Counted from the stretch's first letter, positions 24,201-36,519 are shown. The stretch is 64,000 nucleotides of DNA from Primula veris (GCA_963682055.1 OY821748.1:31274661-31338660); one strand, 5' to 3'. The notes: a model not told the origin generated them from the letters alone. Program-made: numbers and translations.

Positions 24201-27097
24201 TTACTCTCTATATGACTTTATTGGTGAACCATGTTGTTTAAAATTTAACCTTAAATCTAATTTTCCAAATGAGCTTTACTGCCAATTGGTCTACTAGAAA
24301 AACGATAAAACAAAATAAAAACATTAGTCCAATTGACAGAGACAACTGTAAAAGTCTACAAGTCTAGTGACATAAACAATAGTTTAACTATTTACCTATC
24401 AAACAATAATCAATACTCAATAGATACTAATTGTACACAGTAGCAGATAAAGTTGAATAAAGTGAGACGCATAAGAAGAGAGGTGAAAGAGAGAGGACAG
24501 GTGTCTATCGCACGTTGATGGAAGTATAAAAGGGATGTATTTTCTTTTGTTTATTACTCTCATGTATTTATTTTAACCTATTTTAACTTATTGACCCCTG
24601 TTGACCCATCAGATTTGGGCTTTACCCAATTTAACAACAATTTCCAAACGCCTAGCAAAACTCGGGGCAGCCAGGTGGCGCCGCCTTTCAAAACACTGGT
24701 GTACAGTCAATTGATTTCTACTATTCATCTCTTTTGTAATGCTAACCCTCATGTTACGGGCTACTTATTATGGAACACGCACCAAGCAATTTTTCACATT
24801 TGTATGTGAATACAACAAGAACAAATCCATTCAATTAATCCTTTTCCAACTTGGAGGTGAAAGTGAGATAGCTGAGTTATTTAAGAACAAACAATATATA
24901 CTACTATACCTTTCTGAAGGAGCCAAGCATCAAATTTATATTTCCGCTCTCGATCAATGCAAAAATCCTTGAGCTCTCCAACTCAATAGCTCGGCCATAT
25001 GACTGTTTATGCTAAAACAATGGCACTCATTAATGATCAAAAGTTACCAAAAAATTCAATATAACCAGAAAGAAACAGAAGATAAGAGGTCCTTAATTAG
25101 ATTGGACAGAGATTGAGATAGTCTTTTATTAGACAACAAAAATTTATGCACCAACAATAAGGATGATTAATTAGAGCTGTAAGGAAAGTAATCATAAGGT
25201 AGGGAGAGGAAAAAAACACAAATAAGCATTATGCTCGTAAGTAACCATGTGCTTGTGAACTGCCAAGCACGGATCTCAATTCTTCATACAGATGAAATGT
25301 GCACAAGAGTGGCAGGCTGAAAGGCCAGACTTGCCTAAGGAGCTAAATCTCGAACCTTATCAAAGTGAACTAAGAACTAAAAAAAAGTATTGTGTATTGC
25401 ATATAAGATCCGAGGCTATTGAGTTCAAGAACCAAAGAGCTAAAGCCCTTCTTTTGCAAGTAGTGAGAACCTTTGCGGACTGCAGAGACATTTTCCAGTG
25501 TAGCATGAAAAAAAAAGTGATTCGTTTAATTTACTAACAGCGTAAGTTGTAAGCATGCTATATCTAATTAAAAACCTTTTAAACATGGGCTTAACATCAT
25601 AAGTAAACCACATAAAACAAAACTCGATAGACCATCCCTCAAGAAGGAAGGCCAACGGTTCAAGCACTTGAATCCGCTGAACAGATGGCAAATCAAAGAT
25701 GAAAAAGAAAATTAAAACAAATTTACCTTAATTGCAGAAGTAAACATCCCCAAGTGTTGGTAGGCAAGTCCCAAAGCCTATATTTATTGTTGCCATAAAA
25801 CAATAGAAGAACAGGCATAAGATAATTGATACTCTATATTGGAAAAGAAATGAAAAAAGTAGGGGTATTCGGTAATGAATTACATACTTCCCATAAATCA
25901 GGGGAGGTAGGATACCCGCGTATAGAATGCTGGAGACAAGTCACTGCTTTAGACCAATTATTTAGATGAACCTGCATTTGCGCCAGCAACAGTATTTTAA
26001 ACAATTAATTGTAGAATACTAATCAGATTTGTAACGTAATTTGGAATATCATTCACTCCTACTTATTTATTACCTTAAGTCATTTCAGATGTTCAAGGAA
26101 CGAGTTTTCTAAATTTCCAACTCTATATTTTTTCTTTTTATTCTGGAGCGCAAGAGTTCCTTTTCCAATCATTAGTAAATTTTTAACCCAATAGTAGGTA
26201 CTAGTTTTTACTCAAATTCCTTTCTATCGTTATAGGATGACAGGTTCACAGATAGTATTAAATATCCAAAGGAAACATTACTATAATTTCTAAGATTGTC
26301 TGTTGTACGCTGTACAAGGGAAAAATACTTAATACTATAAGCAAGCCTTCATCAGAGGAAGGCACCACGAAAGTTTGATGCAAGAGCAGACTACAAATGA
26401 AAGATTAAAAAGAAGTGATGGTAAATTTGTATGTATGGTAAAGGTGGAGTAGAGACCTGAAGAAAACCCAATCTCCGGAAAGCCCAGAAAGCCCTAGGCG
26501 ACTTCTCAGATGCGTCACGGCAGATAGCTAATTGCAAGCTCTCTTTCCCTTCTTTATCCAACAAATCGCACAGAATTTCCTGCAGAAAAGGGATGAATAC
26601 AAGCACACATGTTTGAGATTTTAGTTTTGGCAAAAATCAAACGAAACAACTAAAGTAAAATGTTTAAACAAGCATGTGATATGTAGGCAGGAAAAGAGAG
26701 ATAACGATTGGCAATTATTTATTTATAGAGAAACGTTGAAGCAGAGAAAGGGGAAGGATGTGATAGTATAGTAAAACAAAAGCAGGTGTATGAAATAGTA
26801 TTAGATTGTTTAGTAGTAAAAGAAGAGTAAGAAACGGACCCCGGAAAGGGAGTCAAGAGGAGAAAGGGTGACGGCTCTGTGGTAGCACTTGACAGCTCTG
26901 TGATAGTCATCATCATCATCATTATCTCCTTGGTGTTGTTGTTGTTTTTGTAAATGAGAATCTAAGTAGTAATATCCCAAATATCTGAAAGAGAGAGCGG
27001 CTTGGTCATTGTTCTGATTAATGAGCTTTGCAGAAGCCAAGAAATATTGAGCGGCTTTGGGTCTGTATTCTTTTCCCTTCTCCCACAACGCCACTCC
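18235..27097 (-). CDS. SKI3: SKI3-like TPR protein of the SKI complex, 18 internal exons (both ends missing)
   Basis: SKI3 is the tetratricopeptide scaffold of the cytoplasmic SKI2-SKI3-SKI8 complex, which feeds mRNA to the exosome for 3'-5' decay. I placed exons at 27097-26840, 26579-26457, 25971-25888, 25777-25727, 25002-24910, 23712-23572, 23470-23390, 23293-23037, 22902-22731, 22220-22105, 21972-21915, 21803-21738, 21649-21437, 20944-20893, 20584-20208, 20090-19996, 19244-19028 and 18907-18235. All have GT-AG borders, phases join without a break, and no stop occurs in about 1042 codons. Family segments include [55 protein letters not shown] and [15 protein letters not shown]. Exon 1 of this set has a Q/H/D-rich insert from a short CAT repeat. 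The first ~35 residues and the C-terminal part (over 100) were not found. It is a live gene with unseen terminal exons or a truncated copy. Confidence 0.85.
19458..19800. mobile_element. MITE-like inverted-terminal element in a SKI3 intron, ~343 bp
   Basis: The left end GGTTAATTACAGCTTTGTACAC and the right end read inward, GGTTACTTGCAGTTTTGTACACG, form imperfect inverted termini of about 22 bases. The interior is non-coding and repeats the words AAGTGAACTAAGTAA and GTACA. Flanks TGATGAAAAA and TGATTGAAAAA look like an imperfect target duplication. It lies in the intron between the exons at 19996-20090 and 19028-19244. The family is not assigned. Confidence 0.5.
23908..24698. mobile_element. 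hAT-type non-autonomous element in a SKI3 intron, 791 bp
   Basis: A perfect 8-bp target duplication GTGTACAG flanks it (23900-23907 and 24699-24706). The ends are CAAGGTTTCAAAAGGCG and, read inward from the right, CAGTGTTTTGAAAGGCGGCG, giving short imperfect inverted termini of hAT style. Both ends carry GGCGCC/CGCCTAGGCG words. The interior is AT-rich with no transposase frame, so it must have moved in trans. It lies in the intron between exons 24910-25002 and 23572-23712. Confidence 0.85.
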
Positions 27098-27544
27098 CTG
27101 CAGGCAGGGTTAGTAACATTATTAATTGCAGTGACCCTAATTACTCGTGAACAATATCAAATAATAACACTACAAAACGGTTCAAAAGATGGTATCGAAA
27201 TGAGTAACGAAACCAAACCAGACGACTGAAATGTAGTATTAAAACTTGATATAGTGCGAAATGCAAATAGCCGGTTTGAGAAAGTCAACAAACACAAATT
27301 TATGCATGTACCTAAAACTATAACTGCAAACCTATTTAAAAAACAAATGCATAAAACAGCTAAACTACATAAATAGGGAAACACCTATTACGGAATCATA
27401 ATATAGTAAATAACTACTACTCCAGCGTATATCATATAAGGCTACATAAAAGTGGAGGTATTAAAAAAAAAGCAATTGGGATGTTGTGTTACAAATAATT
27501 AGTAAATAGGGAGTAGTTTTTAACACTAGCACTCCAGCTCCAAC

Positions 27545-28125
27545 TCCAACTCCAACTCCTCTACTAGTTAAATCCTTAAAGAAGTAGATTCTATTGTTTT
27601 ACCATTTTAATATAAGTAACTAAACTGAATAAGACACTTTATTGAATATCACACACACACACACACACACACAAATTTCAGAAAAAGGAGATTGAAGTTT
27701 AATTATGTCATGCTCTGCTTAAATTGAGATTGCATATATATGAAAGTGAGTAGACTCTATTGTTTTATTTTCTTAATGTAAATTACTAATTAAAATAGGC
27801 AGTTTAGGTAATGACACACACACACATACAAACATTTTGGAAAAGAAGATTAAGGGTTGATTGTGTCATATTGCTTAAATTTGGGGTGTATATATAGCTT
27901 GAAAGTAGTTTTTACTTTATCTTTATATATTTGGTTATTTTAATTTGTTTAAGTGTGTAAGTGGGTGAATCGGTAGTTTAAATTTGGGGTGAATTGGTAG
28001 TTTAAATTTTGTCATGTTGCTTAAATTTGGAGTGTATATATAGCTTGGAGGTAGTTTTTACTTAACTTTATATATTTAGTTATTTTAATATGTTTAAGTG
28101 TGTAAGTGGGTGAATCGGTAGTTTA
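27545..28125. repeat. Diverged direct repeats (~140-170 bp)
   Basis: The clearest pair is 27873-27986 and 28012-28125 (about 114 bp, from TTGCTTAAATTTGG to GGGTGAATCGGTAGTTTAA), offset about 140 bases with few differences. Two older copies lie upstream, each with TAGA(T/C)TCTATTGTTTTA followed by a CA tract and ATTATGTCAT. Confidence 0.8.
27650..27673. repeat. (CA)n microsatellite
   Basis: Twenty-four bases of pure CA repeat; a shorter relative sits near 27812-27826 at the same place in the next direct repeat copy. Confidence 0.93.
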
Positions 28126-29113
28126 AGGCTTTGATAGGATTGCTTGAGCTGAATTTGAAGTGGATGTTGATGGAAAAAAAGGTGGTGAATCAGTAGATAG
28201 TGGTTTTTGTTGTGTTCTGTTGCTTAGAAAGGGGTTGAATATGTAGAAAGAAAGTAGAATTTTCTTAATATTTATTTAAATTCAAAACTTATATTTTTCA
28301 TATTTAAGTATGTATATGTGGTGAATTGATTGTTTGAGGCTTTGGCTGTATCGTATAAGCTTATTTTGGTGTTGGATGTTGGATGTTGGATGTTGAAATG
28401 AAAAGGTGTTTTCTTTACTAGCAACCTGTTTGAATCTGTGTGTGTATGCGTATATATACGTGGTTATGTGGTTTGTGGTCACATGATACTTTGGTTGTAT
28501 TATATTGGAGTGGATTACAAATGGAAGATTTTATAGTTCTATGTTTTTTGGTCACTCTTATTAATCAGTGGTTGTGTCATTTTGTATTCACACCTTTAAT
28601 TTTAGACAATGTAGGTGAATTAGAGTATTGAAGTGTTGCTTGTATTTATGTTGTTTTAGGCTTCTGGCGTATAGTTTGTCTTTTGGAATTATAGAAACAG
28701 CTTCTGTAGCTGGCTCTTCTGTATCGATTTTCAAAGTAACTGGAAATAATTAAATTATGTGAAAGTAATGAGACGGGAATTCTGAATAGCTACTTGTAAC
28801 ATGGAATTGTGTCAATGTACTGTTTGTGAAAGTTCTTGCGTGAACCATTTGATTCTAATTCCTTGAAGCACATGGAGCTTGGATTTTGAAGAATGATAGC
28901 TGCTTCCCGATTTTAAAATTTTCCGAAGTTATGTGCTCTAGATTGTCCTAAAAAAGCGATGCCTTTTCCTTTGGTGATAAACATTTACCTCTTCTTCTCG
29001 TCGTAAAACCCTTTTGTTTTCCTGGTAGGCTTTGTTAAATCCTTAATCTCATTGTTGCCGTTGAAAATTGTTCCTAAAATTAGGCTTTTCAGCAATTTTT
29101 TTCCTGGTTTTAA

Positions 29114-29410
<297 letters not shown>

Positions 29411-30206
29411 TAACTTCTTAAATGTAATATATTATTGTCCTTTTACGAAATTTATGAGACTTTTACGATAATATAGATAATTACATGTGTAAAGAAATTT
29501 TGTAACTGGTCAACTGAGGTTCTTATTTTCACCATCCAATTTACAAGGCCTATTGTTGTTGACTCATTGTTTTCTCATACTTTATGCTATGTTGCACTTC
29601 ATAATGCTGCATGCATTATTTCCCTGAGAAAACAGAACTCTCTCAGTTGAGCAGAAAGAATTGAGCTGGATTATCAGAATAAGTGATTTGCCTGGTGCTA
29701 ATAAGAATTAAAAATTCCAGGGGATGATTTCCTTCACTTCAAAAATTGTGAAGCTCTTAGGTTTCCCCCCCTTACATCGCACTATTCCCCTTTGTTGGAT
29801 TGACATATTGTGCAAGATATAGGGCTTGAAGCGCAAGTTAAAATGTTGTTGTTAAGTTACTTCATAGACACAAATTTTTCAGGAAATAAAAATGTGCCAT
29901 GTGTCTCTCGGGAAACAAAATAGCTAATATTTTAATTTAAAACTTAGTATTTTTAAATGAAATGTATTTGATCTTTTATTTAACTATCAGACAAAACAAG
30001 AAAATAACATTTTATTTTCCAAGAAACCAAGCTTTATTACAAAAAAGTAAATATGTTGACTTTTGTTACTCAAGTGTCAAAATACAAACCCAGAATAAAG
30101 TTTGGTAAGGTTACTTTACGGGCCTATTTGATTCTAAAGTCGAACTATGGGGGGGCATTCGTGCAATTAAGACCATCTACCAGTTACTATAAATACTAAA
30201 TAGAGA

Positions 30207-31316
30207 GCCAAGTTCAATAGAGAGAAGTTCTGCCTCAATCTGAAGCCTCGAAGATTTTTCGAAGATTCCTAAGATCCTTCAAAGCTTCCGTCAAATCCAG
30301 CCAGAAGTCCAAGCAAATCTACCTCCAGATCTGCTTAAAATCACAAGTTGAAGGCAAAGATGAAGCCAAGTCCAATAGAGAGAAGTTCTGCCGAAGCAAG
30401 CCATCAACCAGAAGCCTCGAAGGTTTTTTGGAGATTCCTGAAGATCCTTCGAAGCTTTTGCCAAATCCAGCCAGAAGTCCAAGCATATCAACCTCGTGAA
30501 AAGTCAAAGATGAAGCCAAGTCCAATAGAGAGAAGTTCTGCCGAAGCAAGCCATCAACCTGAAGCCTCAAAGATTTTCCGAAGGCTCCTGAAGATCCTTC
30601 AAAGCTTTCACCAAATCCAGCCAGAAGTCCAAGCAAATCTACCTCCAGACCTGCTTAAAATTACAAGTTCAAGGCAAAGATGAAGCCAAGTCCAATAGAG
30701 AGAAATTCTGCCCAAGCAAGCCATTAACCGGAAGCCTCAAAGACTTTTTCAAAGACTCCTGAAAATCCTTTAAAGCTTCTGCCAAATCCAGCCAGGAGTC
30801 CAAGCAAATCTACCTCTAGAGCTGTTTAAAATCACAAGTGGAAAGTCAAAAGATGAAGCCAAGTCCAATAGAGAGAAGTTCTGCAGAAGCAAGCCACCAA
30901 CCTGAAGCCTCAATGTTTTTTCGAAGACTCCTTAAGATCCTTCAAAGCTTCCGCCAAATCCGACCAGAAGTCCAAGCAAATCTATCTCCAAATCTGCTTA
31001 GCCAAGTCCAATAGAGAGAAGTTATGCCGGAGTAAGCCATCAACCTGAAGCCTCAAAGATTTTTCGGAGACTCCTGAAGATCCTTCAAAGCTTCCGCCTA
31101 ATCCAGCCAGAAGTCCAAGCAAATCTACCTCCAGATATGCTTAAAATCAAAAGTGGAAAGGCAAAGATGAAGCCAAGTCCAATAGAGAGAAGTTCTGCCG
31201 AAGCAAGCCATCAACCTGAAGCCTCAAAGACTTTTCGTAGACTCCTGAAGATCCTTCAAAGCTTCTGCCAAATCTATCCAGAAGTCCAAGCAAATCTACC
31301 TCCAGATCTGCGCAAA
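30207..31316. repeat. Seven-copy minisatellite (143-173-bp unit) in an AlaRS intron
   Basis: Copies begin with GCCAAGT(C/T)CAATAGAGAGAAG at 30207, 30365, 30515, 30685, 30858, 31001 and 31172. Each continues through GAAGCCTC, AAGATCCTTCAAAGCTT and CCAGCCAGAAGTCCAAGCAAATC. Unit length varies by small indels and point changes. Some copies stay open in one frame, which produces chance peptides of about 60-110 residues on both strands; these are not genes. A TATA-like TATAAATA lies just upstream near 30189. Confidence 0.93.
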
Positions 31317-32038
31317 AGATTAAATCACTAAAATTATATTTCTTTCTCAATTTTCATGTCTTAGTATATTAGCGAGTAGATTTTGTGTGAAACAAACTTA
31401 TGTGTATATGATTGTACAGTAGTTTCCCCCTCTAATATGAATCAATATGTTGATCAGGTCTACAAGCTACCAACTGATAGAATATATGCTACCTACTTTG
31501 GCGGAGATGAGAACGCTGGGCTCGCTGCTGATAATGAAGCGAGGAATATATGGCTTAAGTTTTTGCCATCTGAGCGTGTACTGCCATTTGGTTGTAAAGT
31601 ATGTTCTGTTATCAGTTTACTTGTTCATAATTGTTTCTTTTAATTAACATTTTGTCGGTTCAGTATTATTATTCAGGCTAGTTTATCGTTGCCATTCTTT
31701 CTTTGTTATTTTAATATTCCCAAATTCATATGCATAAAAGCTGTGTTAATCATCCTTACTGTAGTGCTGAACGTCACTAATTGTAGCTTGTGTGCATGAA
31801 GTTTAACATACCTTAAGCATTTGTTAGAGGACACAAGTTGTTATACATTAAGCGTGTATTGATGTTTTTTTTCAAGCTATGCCAGCTTATTGATTGTTTT
31901 ATACATATATGTTATTCCAACTCATTAATAGGCATGGACATTTTGGACAAGTATTGGTTTGTGTATTTAAAATGTGAGTTAATTATTAAAATGTTTGGAG
32001 TTTTCCTATTAAGATTTGTTCGTCATAACTAAGAGGCG

Positions 32039-32043
32039 GTTCT
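32039..32043. repeat. 5-bp target site duplication, left copy (GTTCT)
   Basis: Identical to 36882-36886, marking insertion of the copia element into the AlaRS intron. Confidence 0.93.
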
Positions 32044-32441
32044 TGTTGAAATTATAAGTTGTTTGGTTTTATTTTATTTGGTTAATTAGTTTATTTTTGT
32101 TGGGCTAATAAGTTTTTTGGGGCTTCTATGTAATTAGAATAAGCTAGCCCAATTTCTAGATCATTCTACAAGTTCTAAAAGTATCTAGAATAGTCCTTGA
32201 GTAGAATATTATAAAGAATATGCTTAGAAAATTCTAGAGACGATTTTGGACCGTCAGATTGTTTTGATCTCCACCGTTGTTTGTGGTGGAGAAATAGTAT
32301 AAATAGGTGGTACTTCCACCATTTGTATTACCACCAAAAAAAGAAGAAAAATATAAATAAAAGGTTCTTTTCCCCCTTTTATATTTCGGTTCGTGTGTTT
32401 TCGGTTTTAGCCTTCCCGATCCCTTTAAATACTTCCCAACA
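32044..32441 (+). repeat. 5' LTR (398 bp)
   Basis: Begins TGTTGAAATT and ends CCCAACA next to the primer binding site. It holds a TATA box at 32299-32306 preceded by a GGTGG/CCACC-containing hairpin-like segment, and an AATAAAAG signal near 32356. Confidence 0.95.
32299..32306 (+). promoter_or_regulatory. LTR TATA box (TATAAATA)
   Basis: A match to the plant TATA consensus in the right part of the LTR, at the expected distance before the R region; the copy in the 3' LTR is at 36774-36781. Confidence 0.7.
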
Positions 32442-32442
32442 G

Positions 32443-32454
32443 TGGTATCAGAGC
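32443..32454 (+). promoter_or_regulatory. Primer binding site (tRNA-iMet)
   Basis: TGGTATCAGAGC starts one base after the 5' LTR and matches the 3' end of initiator tRNA-Met. Confidence 0.93.
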
Positions 32455-32468
32455 CTGTCGGTCCCAAA

Positions 32469-33089
32469 ATGGCCGGAGGTATGACCCCCTTCATCCCCAC
32501 ACTTAAGAAGGATTTTTACGATAATTGGAACATACGAATGAAAGTGTTCCTCGGTTCCCAAGACGTATGGGAAATCGTAGAGAGCGGGTATGACGAACCT
32601 GGAGTAGGCGCCACCCAAACTCAAGCCCAAAGGGAGGCGTTGAAGGAATTGAAGAAGAAGGATCGGAAGGCTCTCACCATCATCCATCAAGCTTTGGATG
32701 AAGTGATGTTTCAAAAGGTGGCGTGTGCAACCACGAGTAAACAAGCGTGGGATATCTTGGAAAACTCTTTTAAAGGAGTTGACAAGGTGAAAAAGGTTCG
32801 ACTACAAACCTTACGTGGTGATATTGAGGCATTACGTATGAAAGCCTCTGAATCGGTTGACGACTATTTTTCTCGAGTTCAAACGGTCGTCAATCAAATG
32901 AAAAGATGCGGAGAAGATTTAGATGTCACTCGTGTTGTCGAAAAAATTCTACGGTCTTTAGATTCTAAGTGGGATTATATTGTTGTGGCCATCGAGGAAT
33001 CTAAAGACGTAGAATCTATGACCGTGGATCAACTTTTGGGCTCGCTCCAAGCCCATGAAGACAAACTCAACAAAAGAGTTGTCAAATAA
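32469..33089 (+). pseudogene. Copia gag, N-terminal part, ending in a premature TAA
   Basis: Starts at the first ATG after the primer site ([12 protein letters not shown]), the usual copia gag opening. It carries the UBN2 capsid-like domain with [29 protein letters not shown] and [14 protein letters not shown]. After 206 codons an in-frame TAA (33087-33089) interrupts the linker. The frame continues unchanged beyond it, so this is a nonsense change rather than a natural gag end. Confidence 0.88.
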
Positions 33090-33716
33090 GAGCCGCTCGA
33101 ACAAGCTCTCCAAACGAAGTTTAGCATGAACGAGAAAAGTTTTGGCAACCCGAAAAGCCAACGAGAAAGAGGCCGAGGTCAAAGTTATGGACGAGGTGGT
33201 TACAACTATTTCGAAAAGGAAGAAAGGAGACAAAACTCTTACCCGACGAGAGGCCGTGGAAGAGGGGGAAATTTTAATCAAAGTGGGAAACCGAGGTATG
33301 ATAAATCTCAAATAAAATGTTATAATTGTCAAAAATTTGGTCATTACGCTTCAGAGTGTAGATCCGGTTCTAATAAAGTTGAGGAAAGGTCCAATTTTGC
33401 TAAAGAAAATGATGAATGGTCTACACTTTTATTTGCGCATAAAGGAAATGAAAATGGAGAAAATAAAACGTGGTATTTAGACACGGGGGCTAGCAACCAT
33501 ATGTGCGGAAATAAAAATATATTTACCGAGCTTGATGAAACGGTAAATGGGGATATTTATTTTGGTGATGAATCTAAAATTCCGGTAAAAGGAAAAGGGA
33601 AAGTTTTAATCCAATTGAAAAATGGAGAAAATGATTTTATCTCAAATGTTTATTATGTGCCAAATATGAAATCTAATATTTTTGAGTTTGGGACAACTTT
33701 TGGAAAAGGGCTATGA
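33090..33716 (+). pseudogene. Copia gag zinc knuckle and aspartic protease segment
   Basis: Same frame as gag, downstream of the stop. It has an arginine/glycine-rich basic region, the CCHC knuckle CYNCQKFGHYASEC (33318-33359) and the retroviral-type protease motif DTGAS at 33480-33494. The frame is lost near 33679-33683, where a run of five T appears to hold one extra base. Confidence 0.88.
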
Positions 33717-34884
33717 TATCCATATGAAGAATCTTAGTCTTTTATTGCGAGACAAAAATGGAAATTTGGTTGCAAAAGTCCCGATGTCGAAAAATAGAAT
33801 GTTTTCGTTGAATATAAATAATGGTGGGGCTAAATGTTTGAAAGCGTGTTTTAAAGAAAAAACGTGGCTTTGGCATTTGAGATTTGGCCATCTTAATTTT
33901 GGGGGATTAAAGTTGTTGAGTAATAAAAATATGGTGAAAGGTCTACCCCATATCGATCATGTTGATGAACTATGTGAAGGATGCTTGTTTGGAAAACAAC
34001 CGAGAAAAAGTTTTCCGAAAGAAGCAAGTACAAGAGCTAAAAAGCCGTTAGAACTTGTACATACAGATATTTGCGGCCCTATTAAGCCAAGTTCTCTCGG
34101 AAAAAGTAATTATTTTGCACTTTTTATTGATGATTTTAGTCGAAAGACTTGGGCTTATTTTTTGAAACAAAAATCCGATGTTTTTGATGCTTTCAAAAAA
34201 TTTAAAGCTCTTGTTGAAAATGAAAGCGGCCAAAAAATAAAGGCTATGAGATCGGATCGAGGGGGAGAATTTACCTCGAATGATTTTGAAAAATATTGTG
34301 AAGAAAATGGAATCTTTTGTCCTTTGACGGTTCCTTATACCCCACAACAAAACGGGGTTGTTGAAAGAAAAAATCGATCTCTTTTAAATATGGCCCGTAG
34401 CATGCTTAAAAGTAAAAATGTTCCAAAAGAGTTTTGGGCCGAAGCGGTTGATAGTGTGGTTTATCTATCGAACCGTTCCCCGTCTCGAAGTGTTTGGGGT
34501 AAAACCCCCGAAGAAGCATGGAGCGAAAGAAAGCCGGTTATATCTCATTTGAGAGTTTTTGGGAGCATTGCGTATGCTCATGTCCCGGACCAAAAAAGGT
34601 CCAAACTAGATGATAAAAGAGAAAAGTTTATTTTCATCGGTTACGATTCGAGGGCGAAAGGCTATAAGCTATATAATCCGGACAATGGGAAATTTGTCGT
34701 GAGCCGAGATGTTGAATTCGATGAAGAGGGAACATGGGAATGGTACAAAACGGATGAAGACTATGATTTTTTCCTTATTATAGCGATGAAGATGATGAGC
34801 AAGTTGAAAGAGAAGAAGAGCCAAATACTCCACCTTCATCACCCCAATCACAAGGCCAAGTATCCCCGATTGATGAAAATTTGA
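33682..34884 (+). pseudogene. Copia integrase segment
   Basis: Shifted frame relative to gag. It holds the GAG-pre-integrase zinc region (HLRFGHLNF ... CEGCLFGKQ), then the integrase core with DICGP (first Asp), MRSDRGGEF (second Asp) and NGVVERKNR (catalytic Glu), followed by the copia-type LRVFGSIAYAHVP region. Near 34764-34770 the frame slips back to that of gag at a run of six T, so the two shifts compensate each other. Confidence 0.9.
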
Positions 34885-36512
34885 GCGAAAGACCACCGCG
34901 TTACCGGACCTTACAAGAGTTATACGAGGTAACCGAACCTATTGATAATATTACTCTTTTTTGTCTATTTGCGGGTTGTGAACCTATAGGTCTTGGAGAA
35001 GCAATGCAAAATAAAAATTGGAGGAATGCCATGGATGAAGAAATGAACTCGATAATAAAAAATGATACATGGGAATTGGTGGATTTACCGAAAGGCCACA
35101 AAGCTATTGGCGCTAAGTGGGTTTATAAGGAGAAAAAGAATGCAAGAGGAGAAACCGAAAAATATAAAGCAAGGTTGGTCGCAAAAGGATACAACCAAAA
35201 GGCCGGTATCGATTATGACGAGGTATTCGCTCCCGTAGCCCGTCTTGAAACTATAAGATTTTTAATTTCTTTAGCCGCTCAAAATAAATGGAAAATAAAT
35301 CAAATGGATGTGAAATCGGCATTTTTGAATGGCAACTTAGAAGAAGAAGTTTATTTGCAACAACCACCGGGTTATGAAATTAAAGGGCATGAAAATAAAG
35401 TTTTAAAATTGAAAAAAGCGCTTTACGGTTTAAAACAAGCCCCCCGAGCTTGGAATACTAGGATTGATAAGTATTTCCAAGAAAATGATTTTATAAAGTG
35501 TCCCCATGAGCATTCTCTTTATGTGAAAATGGATAAAAATGGTGATGTGTTGATTGTTTGCCTTTATGTTGATGATTTGATTTTTACGGGAAACAATCCA
35601 AAATTATTTGAGGATTTTAAAAGGGTAATGAGTCGAGAATTTGAAATGACGGATATTGGGCTTATGTCGTATTACCTTGGAATTGAAGTGAAACAAAACG
35701 AAAAGGGAATTTTTATTTCGCAAGAAGGTTATGCAAAAAATATTCTTAAAAGGTTTAAAATGGAAGGGTGTAAGCCGATAAATACGCCGGTGGATTGCGC
35801 TACAAAGTTGTCGAAATACTTTGAAGACGAAACTGTGGACCCAACATTTTTCAAAAGTTTAGTTGGAAGCTTACGATACTTAACTATTACGAGACCGGAT
35901 ATTTTGTATGGAGTTGGTCTTATAAGTCGCTATATGGAAGCTCCAACTTTGATGCATTGGAAGGCCGCGAAACGAATCCTCCGTTATATAATAGGTACGG
36001 TTGATTTTGGGTTGAATTATTCGTTTTCTAATAATTTTGAGTTGATTGGCTATAGTGATAGTGATTGGGGAGGCGATATAGACGATCGAAAAAGTACTAG
36101 TGGATTTGTTTTTTATATGGGGGATACGGCTTTTACTTGGAGTTCGAAAAAACAACCCATCGTGACACTTTCTACTTGTGAAGCCGAGTATGTTGCCGCT
36201 AATTCGTGTATTTGCCATGCAATTTGGTTACGAAATTTATTGAAGGAATTGGGGATGCCACAAAATGAAGCGACAAAAGTATTTGTTGACAATAAGTCCG
36301 CGATAGCCCTCGCTAAGAATCCCGTGTTCCATGACCGAAGTAAGCACATCGATACACGCTATCATTTTATTCGTGAATGTATTGAAAGAAATGATGTTGA
36401 AGTGAAGTATACGAAGTCCCAAGATCAAGTTGCGGATATTTTTACAAAGGCGCTCAAGTACGAAGACTTTCGAAGATTGAGAAATTTGCTCGGACTTACC
36501 AAACAAGCTTAA
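34881..36512 (+). pseudogene. Copia reverse transcriptase and RNase H
   Basis: A 543-codon open stretch in the gag frame. It holds the RVT_2 core with KWVYKEKKNARGE, YNQKAGIDYDEVFAPV, the catalytic YVDD at 35565-35576, and LGIEVKQNEKG. RNase H follows with DSDWGGDIDDRKSTSG, STCEAEYVAA, VDNKSAIALAKNP and HIDTRYHF. The frame ends 7 bases before the 3' LTR. This part alone has no visible damage. Confidence 0.93.
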
Positions 36513-36519
36513 GGGGGAG
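36511..36519 (+). promoter_or_regulatory. Polypurine tract (AAGGGGGAG)
   Basis: A purine run directly before the 3' LTR, the plus-strand DNA primer site of the element. Confidence 0.92.

Noticed and set aside
23908..24698. Reading the CGCCTAGGCG-rich ends as exons of SKI3
   Set aside because: The 8-bp target duplication and inverted ends show an inserted element inside the intron.
30319..31350. Frames of 60-110 codons on both strands
   Set aside because: They are read through the intronic minisatellite; opposite-strand frames are equally open, so no coding bias.
32448..36506. Several minus-strand frames of 66-128 codons under the copia element
   Set aside because: Shadows of the plus-strand polyprotein; no matching motifs.
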